Shown one piece after another: positions 41,570-50,951 of a stretch of 64,000 nt of DNA. The notes under the pieces are model-generated. The model saw only the letters and a list, made by a program, of their open reading frames with translations. It had not been told where the DNA came from and did no database searches. The stretch comes from Luteimonas endophytica. Lineage in GTDB: Bacteria > Pseudomonadota > Gammaproteobacteria > Xanthomonadales > Xanthomonadaceae. The position numbers and the translations under genes are program-made. The stretch covers positions 36,440 through 100,439 of the forward strand of contig NZ_JARXRM010000032.1 of the NCBI RefSeq assembly GCF_029887875.1. The letters are read 5' to 3'. Position 1 is the stretch's first letter; each line of letters opens with the position of its first letter.

Positions 41570-44104
41570 TCAGAACGCGCCGCCGAACGTGAACTGCAGG
41601 CGCTCGACTTCGTCGCCCTCGCGGATCAGGTCGCCGGAACCGCCGCGCACCGTGTCCTGCTTCTCGATCGGGAACGCGTAGCTGATCGAGATCGGGCCCA
41701 CCGGCGCGCGCCACATCAGCGCGACGCCCGCCGAGATCCGCAGCTCCTTCGCTTCGAAGGCGTCGAAATCGCTGTACACGTTGCCGAAGTCGACGAACGC
41801 CGAGATCCGCGCCGCCGGCGAGTCGAGCAGGGTCGGAAAGTACATTTCCAGCGAACCGACGGTCTTGAACGCGCCGCCGAGCGGCTGCAGGAAGGTGCTG
41901 TCCCCGGCGCCCTCGCGCGGGCCCAGGGTGTTGTCGCGGAAGCCGCGCACCGAGCGGGTGCCGCCGGCGTAGAAGTTCTCGTAGAACGGCAGGCCGCCGG
42001 CGGTGACCGTCCTGACGAAGTCGTCGGAGGACGGCTCGCACGGGTCCGACGGATCGGCGCCGGGCACCCACACGTCCGGGGTATCGGGATCGTCGTCGTG
42101 ATCGTCGAGGACCGGATTGTTGTAGCAGATGTTGCGGGTCACGTCGTCGCCGTAGCTGTCGCCGTAGCCCAGCTCGGCGCGGGTGTTGAGCACCAGCGCG
42201 CGGCTGATCGGCCAGTACTTGGAGAACTCGTAGTTGAGCTTGTAGTACTCGGCGGTGGAGCCGGGCAGGGTGACCTCGGCGGAGATGCGCTGGTAGGTGC
42301 CCCGGGTCGGCTGCAGGAAGTCGTTGCGGGTGTCGCGGGCGTAGCCCACCTCGCTGCGCCAGGCGTGGAAGGTGCGCGCGCCGAAGGCGTCGATGTAGTC
42401 GACGATGGAGTCCGGGGTCGATCCGCGGAAGGTGAAGATCTCGTTGCGGTCGATGCCGAACAGCAGCGAGAAACTGTCGTGCTCGGAGATCGGGATGCCC
42501 AGCACCGCCTGGCTGGCGGCGCTGGTGGAGGAGTACTGGGCGGTGTTGAAGTCGGAGTTGTCGAACTCGCGCCACCACAGGTTGTAGCCCAGCGACAGCC
42601 CGTCGTCGGTGAAGTAGGGGTTGAGGTAGGAGAACGCGTAGCGCTGCAGATAGCTGCTGCGGCTGGCCTCGATCGAGACCCGGTTGCCGCTGCCGAGGAA
42701 GTTGTTCTGCGACAGCTGGATCGAGGTGGTGACGCCCGACAGCTGCGAGTAGCCCAGGCCGAACACGAAACTGCCCGAGGTGGTCTCGGTGACGTTGAAC
42801 ACCACGTCCACCTCGTCCGCGCTGCCCGGCACCGGCTCGGTCTCGACGTTGACGCTGCCGGACTCGAAGAAGCCGAGCCGCTGCAGCCGCACCTTGGAAC
42901 GGTCCACGGCGGCCTGCGAGTACCAGCTGCCCTCGAACTGGCGCATCTCGCGCCGCAGCACCTCGTCGGAGGTGCGGGTGTTGCCCTTGAACACGATCCG
43001 GCGCACGTTGACCCGCGGTCCCGGCACGACCTGCATGTTGATCGCCACGGTGCGGTTCTCGCGGTCGACCTCGGGAATCGGGTTGACCTGGGCGAAGGCG
43101 TAGCCGATGTTGCTGAGGGTGGCGATGATCGCGTCGGAACTGAGCTCGAGCAGGGCGCGCGAGAAGGTCTGGCCCTCGCGCAGGAACACCCGCTGCTCGA
43201 TCTGCTCCTTCGGCAGGACGGTGTCGCCGGTGACCTCGACCCCGGAGATCCGGTACACCTCGCCCTCGGTGATGCCGGCGGTGATGTACATGTCGCGCTT
43301 GTCGGGGCTGATCGCCACCTGGATGCCGTCCTCGCTGTAGTCGAGGTGGCCGCGGTCCATGTAGAAGTTCTGCAGCTTCTCGCGGTCGCCGTCGAGCTTC
43401 TCGCGCGAATACTGGTCGTCGCGCCGATACCAGCTGAGCCAGTTGCTCTCGGCCGACTCCCAGTTCTCCAGCAGGTCCTCCTGCTCGTACAGCTCGTTGC
43501 CGACCAGGTTGATATGGCGGATCTTGGCGGCCTTGCCCTCGTCGATGGCGATGGTCACGTCGACGCGGTTGCGGTCCAGCCGCGACACGGTCGGAGTGAT
43601 GTCGACGTTGTACTTGCCGCGGTTGTTGTACTGGCGGGTGAGTTCCTGGGTGACACGGTCGAGCGCCAGGCGGTCGAAGGTGTCGCCCTCGGCCAGCCCG
43701 ATCTCGGTGAGGCCCTTCATCAGGTCCTCGGTCTGGATGTCCTTGTTGCCGGTCAGGGTGAGGCGGTTGATGGCCGGACGCTCGGTGACCGTCACCACCA
43801 GGATGTCGCCCTGGCGGCCGATCCGGACGTCCTCGAAGAAGCCGGTGCGGTAGAGCGCGCGGATCGCCTCGCCGACGCGGGTCTGGTCGACCTCGTCGCC
43901 GCGTTCGATCGGCAGGTAGGTGAATACCGTTCCGGCGCCGATCCGCTGCAGGCCGTCGACGCGAATGTCGGCGACGGTGAAGCGCGCGCTGGCGGGGGAC
44001 GCGGCCGATGGCGGCGGTGCCGTTTCCGTCTGCGCCCAGGCGGGGGCGGCGATGGCCGCGGTCAGGGCGAGGGCGAGCAGGCGGCGGCTTGGAATTCGCG
44101 TCAT
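41570..44104 (-). CDS. bamA: Outer-membrane protein assembly factor BamA
   Basis: 844 residues. A Sec signal ends at AAPAWA-Q. Five POTRA domains follow (first FTVADIRVDGLQRIGAGTVFTYLPIERGD), then a 16-strand barrel with the loop 6 motif VRGFRDNTLGP and a C-terminal strand ending in Phe (FTFGGAF), the barrel signature. BamA folds and inserts outer-membrane beta-barrels. An acidic Asp/Pro-rich loop (DDHDDDPDTPDVW), seen in an extracellular region, looks lineage-specific. It lies 61 bp downstream of rseP. Confidence 0.97.
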   Translation of the reverse strand: MTRIPSRRLLALALTAAIAAPAWAQTETAPPPSAASPASARFTVADIRVDGLQRIGAGTVFTYLPIERGDEVDQTRVGEAIRALYRTGFFEDVRIGRQGDILVVTVTERPAINRLTLTGNKDIQTEDLMKGLTEIGLAEGDTFDRLALDRVTQELTRQYNNRGKYNVDITPTVSRLDRNRVDVTIAIDEGKAAKIRHINLVGNELYEQEDLLENWESAESNWLSWYRRDDQYSREKLDGDREKLQNFYMDRGHLDYSEDGIQVAISPDKRDMYITAGITEGEVYRISGVEVTGDTVLPKEQIEQRVFLREGQTFSRALLELSSDAIIATLSNIGYAFAQVNPIPEVDRENRTVAINMQVVPGPRVNVRRIVFKGNTRTSDEVLRREMRQFEGSWYSQAAVDRSKVRLQRLGFFESGSVNVETEPVPGSADEVDVVFNVTETTSGSFVFGLGYSQLSGVTTSIQLSQNNFLGSGNRVSIEASRSSYLQRYAFSYLNPYFTDDGLSLGYNLWWREFDNSDFNTAQYSSTSAASQAVLGIPISEHDSFSLLFGIDRNEIFTFRGSTPDSIVDYIDAFGARTFHAWRSEVGYARDTRNDFLQPTRGTYQRISAEVTLPGSTAEYYKLNYEFSKYWPISRALVLNTRAELGYGDSYGDDVTRNICYNNPVLDDHDDDPDTPDVWVPGADPSDPCEPSSDDFVRTVTAGGLPFYENFYAGGTRSVRGFRDNTLGPREGAGDSTFLQPLGGAFKTVGSLEMYFPTLLDSPAARISAFVDFGNVYSDFDAFEAKELRISAGVALMWRAPVGPISISYAFPIEKQDTVRGGSGDLIREGDEVERLQFTFGGAF

Positions 44105-44165
44105 CTAGTGCGTCCGTTTGGGGAGATCTCGCCGTCGCGGAGCCGCGAGGACGGGTTGCGGGCAG

Positions 44166-45521
44166 TCATCGTTGCATCAGTTGCAGGATGTCGTTGTAGA
44201 ACGCCAGCCCCATCAGGCTGGCCAGCAGCGCCAGCCCGACATATTGCCCGGCGACCATGGCACGTTCGCTTAACGGACTGCCCTTGACCAACTCGATAAG
44301 GTAATACAGGAGATGCCCGCCATCCAAGAGCGGGATCGGCAACAGGTTGAGCACCGCCAGGCTGAGCGACAGCAGCGCGAGGATCGTCAGGTACCAGGCG
44401 ACCCCCTGCTGCGCGTAGGCGTTGGCGGCGCGGGCGATGGTGATCGGGCCGGCCACGGTGTTCTCCACCGCCACCTTGCCGCTGAAGGCGCGTCCGATCA
44501 TGCCGAACAGCTGCCCGGTCAGGTGCGCGGTCTCGCGCACTGCGGCGGGAACAGCCTGTAGCGGGCCGTAGCGCTGCAGCGCGTCGCGTGGGGGGGCGTC
44601 GGCTTCCTGGGGGGTGATGCCGAGCGCCCAGAAGCGGCCGCGCTCCGGGGTCTCCTCCAGGCGCGGGGAGATCTCCAGCGCCAGGCGCTCGCCATCGCGC
44701 TCGACCTCGATCATGCCGCTATCGCCGCCCAGCGCCTGCACCAGGGGGCCGATTTCGTCGAAAGTGCCGACCGGAGCGCCGTCCAGCGCGGTGACGCGGT
44801 CGCCCTCGGCGAGCACTCCCCAGGCGGCCGAGTCCGGCAGCACCCGGCCGACGACCGGCGGCAGCAGCGCATGCCGCGGCAGTAGCCCGATCCCGGACAG
44901 CAGCTGGCGGTCGTCGAGCTCGGCCGGTAGGCGCGAGAGCGGCAGGGTGCGCGTGCCCACCTCGCCGTCGGCCCCGCGCACCCGCAATCGCACGTCGGCG
45001 CGATCCAGGGCGGGGGGCAGCAGCGCCAGTTGCAGCTCGTTCCAGGTCGGGGTCGCGCGTGCTCCGACGGCCTCGATGGCGTCGCCGCGGCGCAGGCCCG
45101 CTTCTGCGGCGATGCCTTCGCTGTGGCCCACCACCGGGGCGTAGTCGGGGCGCCCGATCACGAACATCGCCCACAGCAGGGCCACGCACAGCAGCAGGTT
45201 CGCGGCCGGGCCGGCAGCGACGATGGCGATGCGCCGCCACACCGACTTGCGGTTGAACGACTGCGAGAGCTGTTCCGGCGGCACCGGCGCCTCGCGCTCG
45301 TCGAGCATCTTCACGTAGCCGCCGAGCGGCAGCATCGCGACGACGTACTCGGTGCCGTCGCGGCCGCGGCGCGACCACAGCGCCCGGCCGAAACCCACCG
45401 AGAATCGCAGCACCTTCACCCCGTTGCGCCGCGCCACCCAGTAGTGGCCGAACTCGTGGAAGGTCACCAGCACGCCGAGGCTGACCAGCAGCCACCACAC
45501 GGAACCGAAGAATGTACTCAT
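44166..45521 (-). CDS. rseP: RIP metalloprotease RseP
   Basis: 451 residues from ATG 45521. The zinc motif HEFGH lies in the first membrane helix and the second active-site motif NLLPIPLLDGGHL in a late one; between them are PDZ-like domains (LRRGDAIEAVG, LAEGDRVTALDG). RseP makes the second, intramembrane cut of anti-sigma factor RseA in the sigma-E envelope stress response and clears signal-peptide remnants. The gene order dxr-rseP-bamA is conserved. The start lies 11 bp after the dxr stop. Confidence 0.96.
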   Translation of the reverse strand: MSTFFGSVWWLLVSLGVLVTFHEFGHYWVARRNGVKVLRFSVGFGRALWSRRGRDGTEYVVAMLPLGGYVKMLDEREAPVPPEQLSQSFNRKSVWRRIAIVAAGPAANLLLCVALLWAMFVIGRPDYAPVVGHSEGIAAEAGLRRGDAIEAVGARATPTWNELQLALLPPALDRADVRLRVRGADGEVGTRTLPLSRLPAELDDRQLLSGIGLLPRHALLPPVVGRVLPDSAAWGVLAEGDRVTALDGAPVGTFDEIGPLVQALGGDSGMIEVERDGERLALEISPRLEETPERGRFWALGITPQEADAPPRDALQRYGPLQAVPAAVRETAHLTGQLFGMIGRAFSGKVAVENTVAGPITIARAANAYAQQGVAWYLTILALLSLSLAVLNLLPIPLLDGGHLLYYLIELVKGSPLSERAMVAGQYVGLALLASLMGLAFYNDILQLMQR

Positions 45522-45531
45522 GCAGGCGGGC

Positions 45532-46710
45532 TCATGCGGCGTGGCGCGGGATTGCGGACAGGGCATGACGGCGCGCGGCGGCATCCGCCGCGCGCAGCTC
45601 GTCGAGGTCGCCCGCGGCCGTCGCGGGCAGCGCGGCGAGGGTGTCCGCGACCAGCCCCGGAATGTTCAGGAAACCGATCCGGCCCTGAAGGAAGGCTGAA
45701 ACCGCCACCTCGTTGGCGGCGCTGAGCACCGCCGGTGCGGTGCCCCCGCTGACCAGGGCCTGCCGGGCCAGCGCCAGGCAGGGGAAGGCGTCGGGGTCGG
45801 GCGCTTCGAAATCCAGGCGCCCCTGCGTCAGCAGGTCCAGCCCGGGCACCCCCGACGCGATCCGCTTCGGCCAGCCCAGCCCCACCGCCAGAGCGGTGCG
45901 CATGTCCGGCAGGCCCAGCTGCGCCAGGGTGGAGCCGTCGACGAACTCCACCAGCGAATGGACCAGGCTCTGCGGATGCACCAGCACCTCGATGCGGGCG
46001 TCGGGCAGGCCGAACAGGTGATGGGCCTCGATCACCTCCAGGCCCTTGTTCATCAGCGTCGCGGAGTCGACCGAGATCTTCGGCCCCATCGACCACTTCG
46101 GGTGGGCCACCGCCTGGGCCGGGGTCACGCCCGCCAGCTCGGCGCGGTTGCGCCCGCGGAACGGCCCGCCGGATGCGGTCAGCACGAGGCGGCGGACGCC
46201 CTCGTCCACCCGTCCGCCGGGCAGGCACTGGAAGATCGCGTTGTGCTCGCTGTCGATCGGCACGATGGTGGCGCCGGCGCCGCGTGCCGCGGCGGTGAGC
46301 AGCTCTCCCGCCAGCACCAGCGACTCCTTGTTGGCCAGCAGCAGGCGCTTGCCGGCGCGCGCCGCCGCCAGGGTGGAGTCCAGCCCGGCCGCGCCGACGA
46401 TCGCCGCGACCACCGTATCGCAGGCGTCGCCGGCCACCAGCCCTTCCAGTGCGGCCGCGCCGGCGTAGGCGCGCACCGGCAGGCCGGCCGCCCGCAGCCC
46501 GTCGCGCAGCGCCGCGAAGCGCGATTCGTCGGCGATCACGGCGTGGTCGGGGCGATGTGCGCGGCACAGCGCCAGCAGCGCGTCGACGTTGCCCCCGGCC
46601 GCCAGCACACTGGCGCGCAGCCGCTGCGGGTGGCGTGCGATCACGTCCAGCGCGGAGCCGCCGATCGAGCCGGTGGCGCCGAGCACCGCGACATTGCGGA
46701 CCGCGCTCAC
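45532..46710 (-). CDS. dxr: 1-deoxy-D-xylulose 5-phosphate reductoisomerase
   Basis: 392 residues from a GTG ([19 protein letters not shown]). NADPH-binding GATGSIG, then [31 protein letters not shown] and [23 protein letters not shown] form the active site. It makes MEP, the first committed step of isoprenoid synthesis, supplying IspA and UppS. In E. coli dxr precedes uppS and cdsA; here it follows cdsA. Confidence 0.97.
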   Translation of the reverse strand: MSAVRNVAVLGATGSIGGSALDVIARHPQRLRASVLAAGGNVDALLALCRAHRPDHAVIADESRFAALRDGLRAAGLPVRAYAGAAALEGLVAGDACDTVVAAIVGAAGLDSTLAAARAGKRLLLANKESLVLAGELLTAAARGAGATIVPIDSEHNAIFQCLPGGRVDEGVRRLVLTASGGPFRGRNRAELAGVTPAQAVAHPKWSMGPKISVDSATLMNKGLEVIEAHHLFGLPDARIEVLVHPQSLVHSLVEFVDGSTLAQLGLPDMRTALAVGLGWPKRIASGVPGLDLLTQGRLDFEAPDPDAFPCLALARQALVSGGTAPAVLSAANEVAVSAFLQGRIGFLNIPGLVADTLAALPATAAGDLDELRAADAAARRHALSAIPRHAA

Positions 46711-46781
46711 GCGCGCCGCCCGGCGCGGATGCCCGGGCCCGGCATCGGCGGTCGCGCTGGCGCCGGCATCCGCATCCCGGC

Positions 46782-47618
46782 TCAGAACCCGAGCCAGATC
46801 TGGCCGACGGCGAAGGCGGGCAGCGCCGCCAGGACGCTGTCGATCCGGTCGAGCAGGCCGCCGTGGCCGGGAATCATGGTGCCCGAGTCCTTGGCGCCGA
46901 CGTGGCGCTTGAGCAGGCTCTCGAACAGGTCGCCGATCACCGAGAACACCACGGTGAGCAGCGCCACCAGGGCCACCAGCGGCAGCTGCGCCAGGCTGGC
47001 GCCGGCCAGCGGCGCCGCCAGCACCGCCAGCAGGACGCCGGCGGCGACCCCGCCCAGCAGCCCCTCGACGGTCTTGTTCGGGCTGATCCGGGGCGCCAGC
47101 TTGCGCCTGCCGAAGCGGCGCCCGGTGAAGTAGGCGCCGGTGTCCGCCGCCCACACGATCGCCAGCGCGATCAGCAGCCAGCGATGGCCGTGCGGCTGGC
47201 CGGCGTGGATGACCGCCAGCGCGCACCATGCGGGGATCACGCTGGCGGTGGCCGCGGCCAGCTTGAGGACCCGGGCGTGGGTGTCGTGGTCGGAGGCGAA
47301 CTCGGGGCGCCGCAGCCACAGCATCGCCAGCATCCACCAGACCAGGCCGAGCACCGCCAGCAGCTTGAACAGCACCAGCGAGCCGCTGCCGTCGACCGAA
47401 GAGGCCCACACCAGCGCCACCATCAGCAGCAGGTTGGCCAGCAGCAGGACCCCGCGCGCCAGGGCGTCGTCGACCTCCGCCAGCCGGAACCACTCCCACA
47501 GCCCGGCCAGGAACAGCACCGCGCCGGCCGCCACCATCCAGGGAGTGGACAGCAGCAGCACCGCGGCGATCGCCACCGGCGCCATGATCAGCGCCGCGAA
47601 TACACGTGTTCTCGTCAT
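46782..47618 (-). CDS. cdsA: Phosphatidate cytidylyltransferase
   Basis: 278 residues with about eight membrane segments. The CTP-transferase signature [17 protein letters not shown] near the C-terminus, and [13 protein letters not shown] before it, identify CdsA. It makes CDP-diacylglycerol from phosphatidate and CTP, the branch point for all phospholipids. It overlaps the uppS stop by an ATGA and lies 71 bp before dxr. Confidence 0.96.
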   Translation of the reverse strand: MTRTRVFAALIMAPVAIAAVLLLSTPWMVAAGAVLFLAGLWEWFRLAEVDDALARGVLLLANLLLMVALVWASSVDGSGSLVLFKLLAVLGLVWWMLAMLWLRRPEFASDHDTHARVLKLAAATASVIPAWCALAVIHAGQPHGHRWLLIALAIVWAADTGAYFTGRRFGRRKLAPRISPNKTVEGLLGGVAAGVLLAVLAAPLAGASLAQLPLVALVALLTVVFSVIGDLFESLLKRHVGAKDSGTMIPGHGGLLDRIDSVLAALPAFAVGQIWLGF

Positions 47619-48430
47619 TCCGGGGCCCGGTCCGAAGGGAGGTTGGAGAAGCCACCGGCCTGCTCGCCGGTCAGCCCGAAACGCCGCTCGCGCGCGGCAA
47701 AGTCGGCCAGCGCCCGCTCCAGCGTGGCGGTGTCGAGCTCCGGCCACAGGATATCGGTGAACCACAGCTCGGTGTAGGCGAGCTGCCAGAGCAGGAAATT
47801 GCTGATCCGCAGGTCGCCGCCGGTGCGGATGAACAGGTCGGGGTCGGGTAGGTCGGACAGCGCCATCCGCGCGCCCACGGCGCGCTCGTCGATGTCCTCG
47901 GGCCGCAGCCGGCCGGCGGCGACCTCGGTGGCCAGCGCGCGGGCGGCGGCGGCGACGTCCTGGCGTCCGCCGTAGCTCGCCGCGATGGCCAGGTGCAGGC
48001 GGCCGTTGCCGCGGGTACTTGCCTCGGCGGCGTCCATCCGCTCGCGGATCGGTCCGGCGAAGCGCTCGCGTTCGCCGATGAAACGGATCCGCACGCCGCG
48101 CCGGTCGAGCTCCTCGACCTCGCGCTCGAGCGCGTTGAGGAACAGCTTCATCAGCGCGCCGACCTCCTCCTCCGGCCGGCCCCAGTTCTCGCTGGAGAAC
48201 GCGAACAGGGTCAGCGCGCCGATGCCGCGATCCAGGCAGAAGTCGATGCACAGATTGACGGCGCGCGCGCCGGCCCGGTGGCCGATCATCCGCGGCCGGC
48301 GCCGGCGCGCGGCCCAGCGCCCGTTCCCGTCCATGATCACCGCGACGTGGCGGGGCAGGGCGCCGCGATCCGGGATTGGTGATGGGTGATTCGGCGGAGC
48401 GCGGTCCTGCGAATCCTGCGTCTCAGGCAA
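47615..48430 (-). CDS. uppS: Undecaprenyl diphosphate synthase
   Basis: About 271 residues. The cis-prenyltransferase motifs are complete: [32 protein letters not shown] and [29 protein letters not shown]. It makes the C55 carrier for peptidoglycan and O-antigen. No ATG gives a reasonable start. TTG 48430 has GGAGAGG eight bases upstream and is my choice; GTG 48469 is in frame but has no Shine-Dalgarno. The first ~27 residues ([20 protein letters not shown]) are encoded by a heptad-type repeat element, so the N-terminus seems partly repeat-derived. cdsA is coupled downstream. Confidence 0.92.
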   Translation of the reverse strand: MPETQDSQDRAPPNHPSPIPDRGALPRHVAVIMDGNGRWAARRRRPRMIGHRAGARAVNLCIDFCLDRGIGALTLFAFSSENWGRPEEEVGALMKLFLNALEREVEELDRRGVRIRFIGERERFAGPIRERMDAAEASTRGNGRLHLAIAASYGGRQDVAAAARALATEVAAGRLRPEDIDERAVGARMALSDLPDPDLFIRTGGDLRISNFLLWQLAYTELWFTDILWPELDTATLERALADFAARERRFGLTGEQAGGFSNLPSDRAPE

Positions 48431-48490
48431 TGGTATGGCCTCTCCAGGTTGTGGCTTCTGGCCAATCACGATTCACGAATCACCCGTCAC
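48372..48490. repeat. Heptad-type intergenic repeat, copy 2 (frr/uppS)
   Basis: Arms of GATTGGTGATGGGTGATTCG on the left and complementary CCAATCACGATTCACGAATC on the right flank a 60-bp core. The element fills the frr-uppS gap and runs into the start of the uppS reading frame. Related copies are at 25759-25838 and 63265-63443. Confidence 0.8.
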
Positions 48491-48495
48491 GGCCT

Positions 48496-49053
48496 TCAAA
48501 CCGCCATCAACTCCTGTTCCTTGGCCTTGACCACGTCATCGACGTCGCGGATCGCCTGGTCGGTGAGTTTTTGCACCTCGTCCTCGCTGCGGCGCTCCTC
48601 GTCCTCGCTGATCTGCTTCTCCTTGAGCAGCTCCTTGACCTTCTGGTTGGCATCCCGGCGGATGTTGCGGATCGCGATCTTGGCGTTCTCGCCCTCGTTG
48701 TGGACGTGCTTGGAGAGCTCGCGGCGGCGCTCCTCGGTCAACGCCGGCATGTTGATGCGGATCACGGTGCCCGCGGTATTGGGGGTCAGGCCCAGGTCCG
48801 AGGCCAGGATCGCCTTCTCCACCGGCGCCACCATCTGCTTCTCCCAGGGGGTGATGGTCAGCGAGCGCGCGTCGGTCACGGCGATGCTGGCGACCTGGGA
48901 CAGCGGCATCTCGGACCCGTAGTAGCTGACCTTGAGATGATCGACCAGCGCGGTCGAGGCGCGCCCGGTGCGGACCTTGGTCAGGTCGTGGCGCAGCGCC
49001 TCGATGCTCTTGTGCATGCGGGTCTGTGCGTCCTTGTGGATTTCGTTGAGCAT
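48496..49053 (-). CDS. frr: Ribosome recycling factor
   Basis: 185 residues, the exact family length. The conserved parts are MHKSIEALRHDLTKVRTGRAS near the start, PLSQVASIAVTDARSLTITPW in the middle and VHNEGENAKIAIRNIRRDANQKVKELLKE later. RRF with EF-G splits the post-termination ribosome. The ATG has GGAG six bases upstream and a TATAAT box 34 nt away. A cation transporter gene separates it from pyrH, its usual neighbour. Confidence 0.97.
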   Translation of the reverse strand: MLNEIHKDAQTRMHKSIEALRHDLTKVRTGRASTALVDHLKVSYYGSEMPLSQVASIAVTDARSLTITPWEKQMVAPVEKAILASDLGLTPNTAGTVIRINMPALTEERRRELSKHVHNEGENAKIAIRNIRRDANQKVKELLKEKQISEDEERRSEDEVQKLTDQAIRDVDDVVKAKEQELMAV

Positions 49054-49086
49054 CGCCGGCTCCGGTCGGTTATCGGTAACCGCGGG

Positions 49087-49092
49087 ATTATA
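49087..49092 (-). promoter_or_regulatory. Consensus -10 box of the frr promoter
   Basis: A perfect TATAAT on the minus strand lies 34 nt before the frr ATG. A small inverted repeat (CGGTTA / TAACCG, 49067-49082) sits about where transcription would begin. The -35 region is poor (CCGGCA at 17 bp). Confidence 0.6.
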
Positions 49093-49161
49093 GCGGGGCC
49101 GGCAGGCGCTGCCGGGCGCGGAGCGCGCCGGGGCGGTTCGGGCAGGGAACGAACCTGGGGC

Positions 49162-50073
49162 TCAGTGCGCCGCCGGCGGGTCGCCGCAGGCGCCTTCGTG
49201 CTCGATCTGCAGGGTGGCGTGGTTGATCGAGAAGCGCCGGTCGAGCGCTTCCGCCGCGGCGTGCAGGAAGGCGTCGTGGTCCGCCGCCGGGGTGCGGACC
49301 AGATGCGCGGTCAGCGCGATCCTGCCCGCGGCCAGCCGCCAGATGTGCAGGTGATGAACCGCACGCACGCCGTCCAGGCCGGCGAGGAGGGCGTGGACCT
49401 CGGCCGGATCCACCTGCGGGGGGACCGCGTCCAGCACCGCGCCGAAACTCTCGCGCAGCAGACCGGTGGCGCTCCAGGCGATCACCACGCCGATCAGCAG
49501 CGCGATCGCCGGATCGAGCCAGGCCCAGCCGAACGCGAGCATGCCCAGGCCGGCCAGCACCGCCGCGAGCGAGACGCCGGCGTCCGCCACCAGGTGCAGG
49601 TAGGCGCCGCGGCGGTTCAGGTCGTGGCCGTGATCCCCGCGCACGAACCAGGCGGCGCCGAGGTTGACCGCGATGCCCAGGGCCGCCACCAGCATCACGG
49701 TGGTCCCCGGCACCTCGGGCGGTTCCGCGATCCGGCGCATGGCCTCCCACAGCAGCGCCCCGGAAAACCCGACGATCAGCAGGCCGTTGGCCAGCGGCGA
49801 GAGCAGGGTGGCGCGGCCCCAGCCATAGGTCAGGCGCCCGCGGGCGGGGCGCTGGGCCAGCGCGGCCGCGCCCCACGCGAGCGCCAGCCCGAGCACGTCG
49901 CCGAGGTTGTGGAGCGCGTCGGAGAGCAGCGCCAGCGAGTTGATCGCGAAGCCGTATCCGGCCTCGAGCGCGGTATAGGCCAGGTTGATCAGGGTGACGG
50001 CCGCGAACGCCCTGGTCGCCGAGCCGGTTCCGGGCCTGGGGTGCGGATGCTGGTGGTGGGGATGGGAATGCAC
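49162..50073 (-). CDS. Cation diffusion facilitator family transporter
   Basis: 303 residues from GTG 50073 (an in-frame GTG at 50106 is also possible). A His-rich N-terminus (HSHPHHQHPHP) precedes six membrane helices. The metal sites SDALHNLGDVLGL in helix 2 and HLVADAGVSLA in helix 5 are those of ZitB/CzcD-type exporters. A C-terminal cytoplasmic domain with HHLHIWRL follows. It probably exports Zn(II) or a similar ion from the cytoplasm using protons. It is inserted between pyrH and frr, which are usually adjacent. Confidence 0.93.
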   Translation of the reverse strand: MHSHPHHQHPHPRPGTGSATRAFAAVTLINLAYTALEAGYGFAINSLALLSDALHNLGDVLGLALAWGAAALAQRPARGRLTYGWGRATLLSPLANGLLIVGFSGALLWEAMRRIAEPPEVPGTTVMLVAALGIAVNLGAAWFVRGDHGHDLNRRGAYLHLVADAGVSLAAVLAGLGMLAFGWAWLDPAIALLIGVVIAWSATGLLRESFGAVLDAVPPQVDPAEVHALLAGLDGVRAVHHLHIWRLAAGRIALTAHLVRTPAADHDAFLHAAAEALDRRFSINHATLQIEHEGACGDPPAAH

Positions 50074-50142
50074 CGCGCAAGCCTGCCATGCGGCGGCGGC
50101 GGACACTATCGCAGGGGCGGGCGCCGCCGGGGCGGGGGCGGC

Positions 50143-50865
50143 TCAGCCCCGGCCCTGAACCAGGGTGCCGATCGGCTCCCCCTTCAGGATCCGCAGCAGC
50201 TGCCCGGGCTGGCCCATGTCGAAGATCCGCAGCGGCAGCTCGCTGTCGCGGCACAGCGCGAACGCGGCGGTGTCCATCACCTGCAGGTCGCGGGCGATGA
50301 CCTCGTCGTAGGTCAGGGTGTCGAAGCGGATGGCGGCCGGGTTCTTCTTCGGGTCGGCGTCGTACACGCCGTCGACCTTGGTGGCCTTGAGCAGCAGGTC
50401 GGCGCCGATCTCGATGGCGCGCAGGGCCGCGCCGGAATCGGTGGTGAAGAACGGGTTGCCGGTCCCGGCGGCGAAGATCACGATGCGGCCCTTCTCGAGA
50501 TGCCGGATGGCCCGCCTGCGGATGTAGTCCTCGCAGACGTCGTTGATCTTGATCGCGCTCATCACCCGCGCCTTGGCGCCGACCTTCTCGAGCGCGTCCT
50601 GCATCGCCAGGGCGTTGATCACGGTGGCGAGCATGCCCATCTGGTCGCCGGTGACCCGGTCCATCCCGCCGGCGGCGAGGCCCGCGCCGCGGAAGATGTT
50701 GCCGCCGCCGACCACCAGCGCGATCTCGGCGCCGGCCTGCTGCGCCTCGACCACCTCCAGGGCCAGGCGGCCGATCACCTTCGGATCGATCCCGTAGTCC
50801 TCCTCTCCCATCAGGGCCTCGCCGGACAGCTTGAGCAGGATGCGGCGATAGGCGAGCGTTGACAT
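50143..50865 (-). CDS. pyrH: Uridylate kinase
   Basis: 240 residues (E. coli 241). [13 protein letters not shown], the GGGNIFRG phosphate-binding motif, [18 protein letters not shown] and the [30 protein letters not shown] stretch are conserved. It phosphorylates UMP to UDP as a hexamer. Its leader contains a run of 11 C bases close to the ribosome-binding site. In E. coli it sits between tsf and frr; here a GGDEF gene and a CDF gene flank it. Confidence 0.97.
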   Translation of the reverse strand: MSTLAYRRILLKLSGEALMGEEDYGIDPKVIGRLALEVVEAQQAGAEIALVVGGGNIFRGAGLAAGGMDRVTGDQMGMLATVINALAMQDALEKVGAKARVMSAIKINDVCEDYIRRRAIRHLEKGRIVIFAAGTGNPFFTTDSGAALRAIEIGADLLLKATKVDGVYDADPKKNPAAIRFDTLTYDEVIARDLQVMDTAAFALCRDSELPLRIFDMGQPGQLLRILKGEPIGTLVQGRG

Positions 50866-50874
50866 CCGGACCTC

Positions 50875-50885
50875 GGGGGGGGGGG
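50875..50885. repeat. 11-base homopolymer tract in the pyrH leader
   Basis: Eleven G on the plus strand (C on the pyrH message strand) begin ten bases upstream of the pyrH ATG, next to its GAGG Shine-Dalgarno. Confidence 0.9.
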
Positions 50886-50902
50886 CAGGGGCGAGCGCGG
50901 GG

Positions 50903-50908
50903 ATTCTA
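50903..50908 (-). promoter_or_regulatory. -10 box of a pyrH promoter
   Basis: TAGAAT on the minus strand, 38 nt before the pyrH ATG, matches five of six consensus bases and is identical to the -10 box upstream of rpsB. No good -35 hexamer is present at 16-18 bp. Confidence 0.45.
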
Positions 50909-50951
50909 GCCGATCGCCGTGCCGTCGGTTCCCTGGATCCCGCGCAACGAC

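Noticed and set aside
41543-44287. A 914-codon open frame on the plus strand
   Set aside because: Antisense to bamA, whose POTRA and barrel features are certain.
48372-48490. Insertion sequence remnant
   Set aside because: No transposase fragment or target-site duplication is visible; the arms are short heptad arrays.
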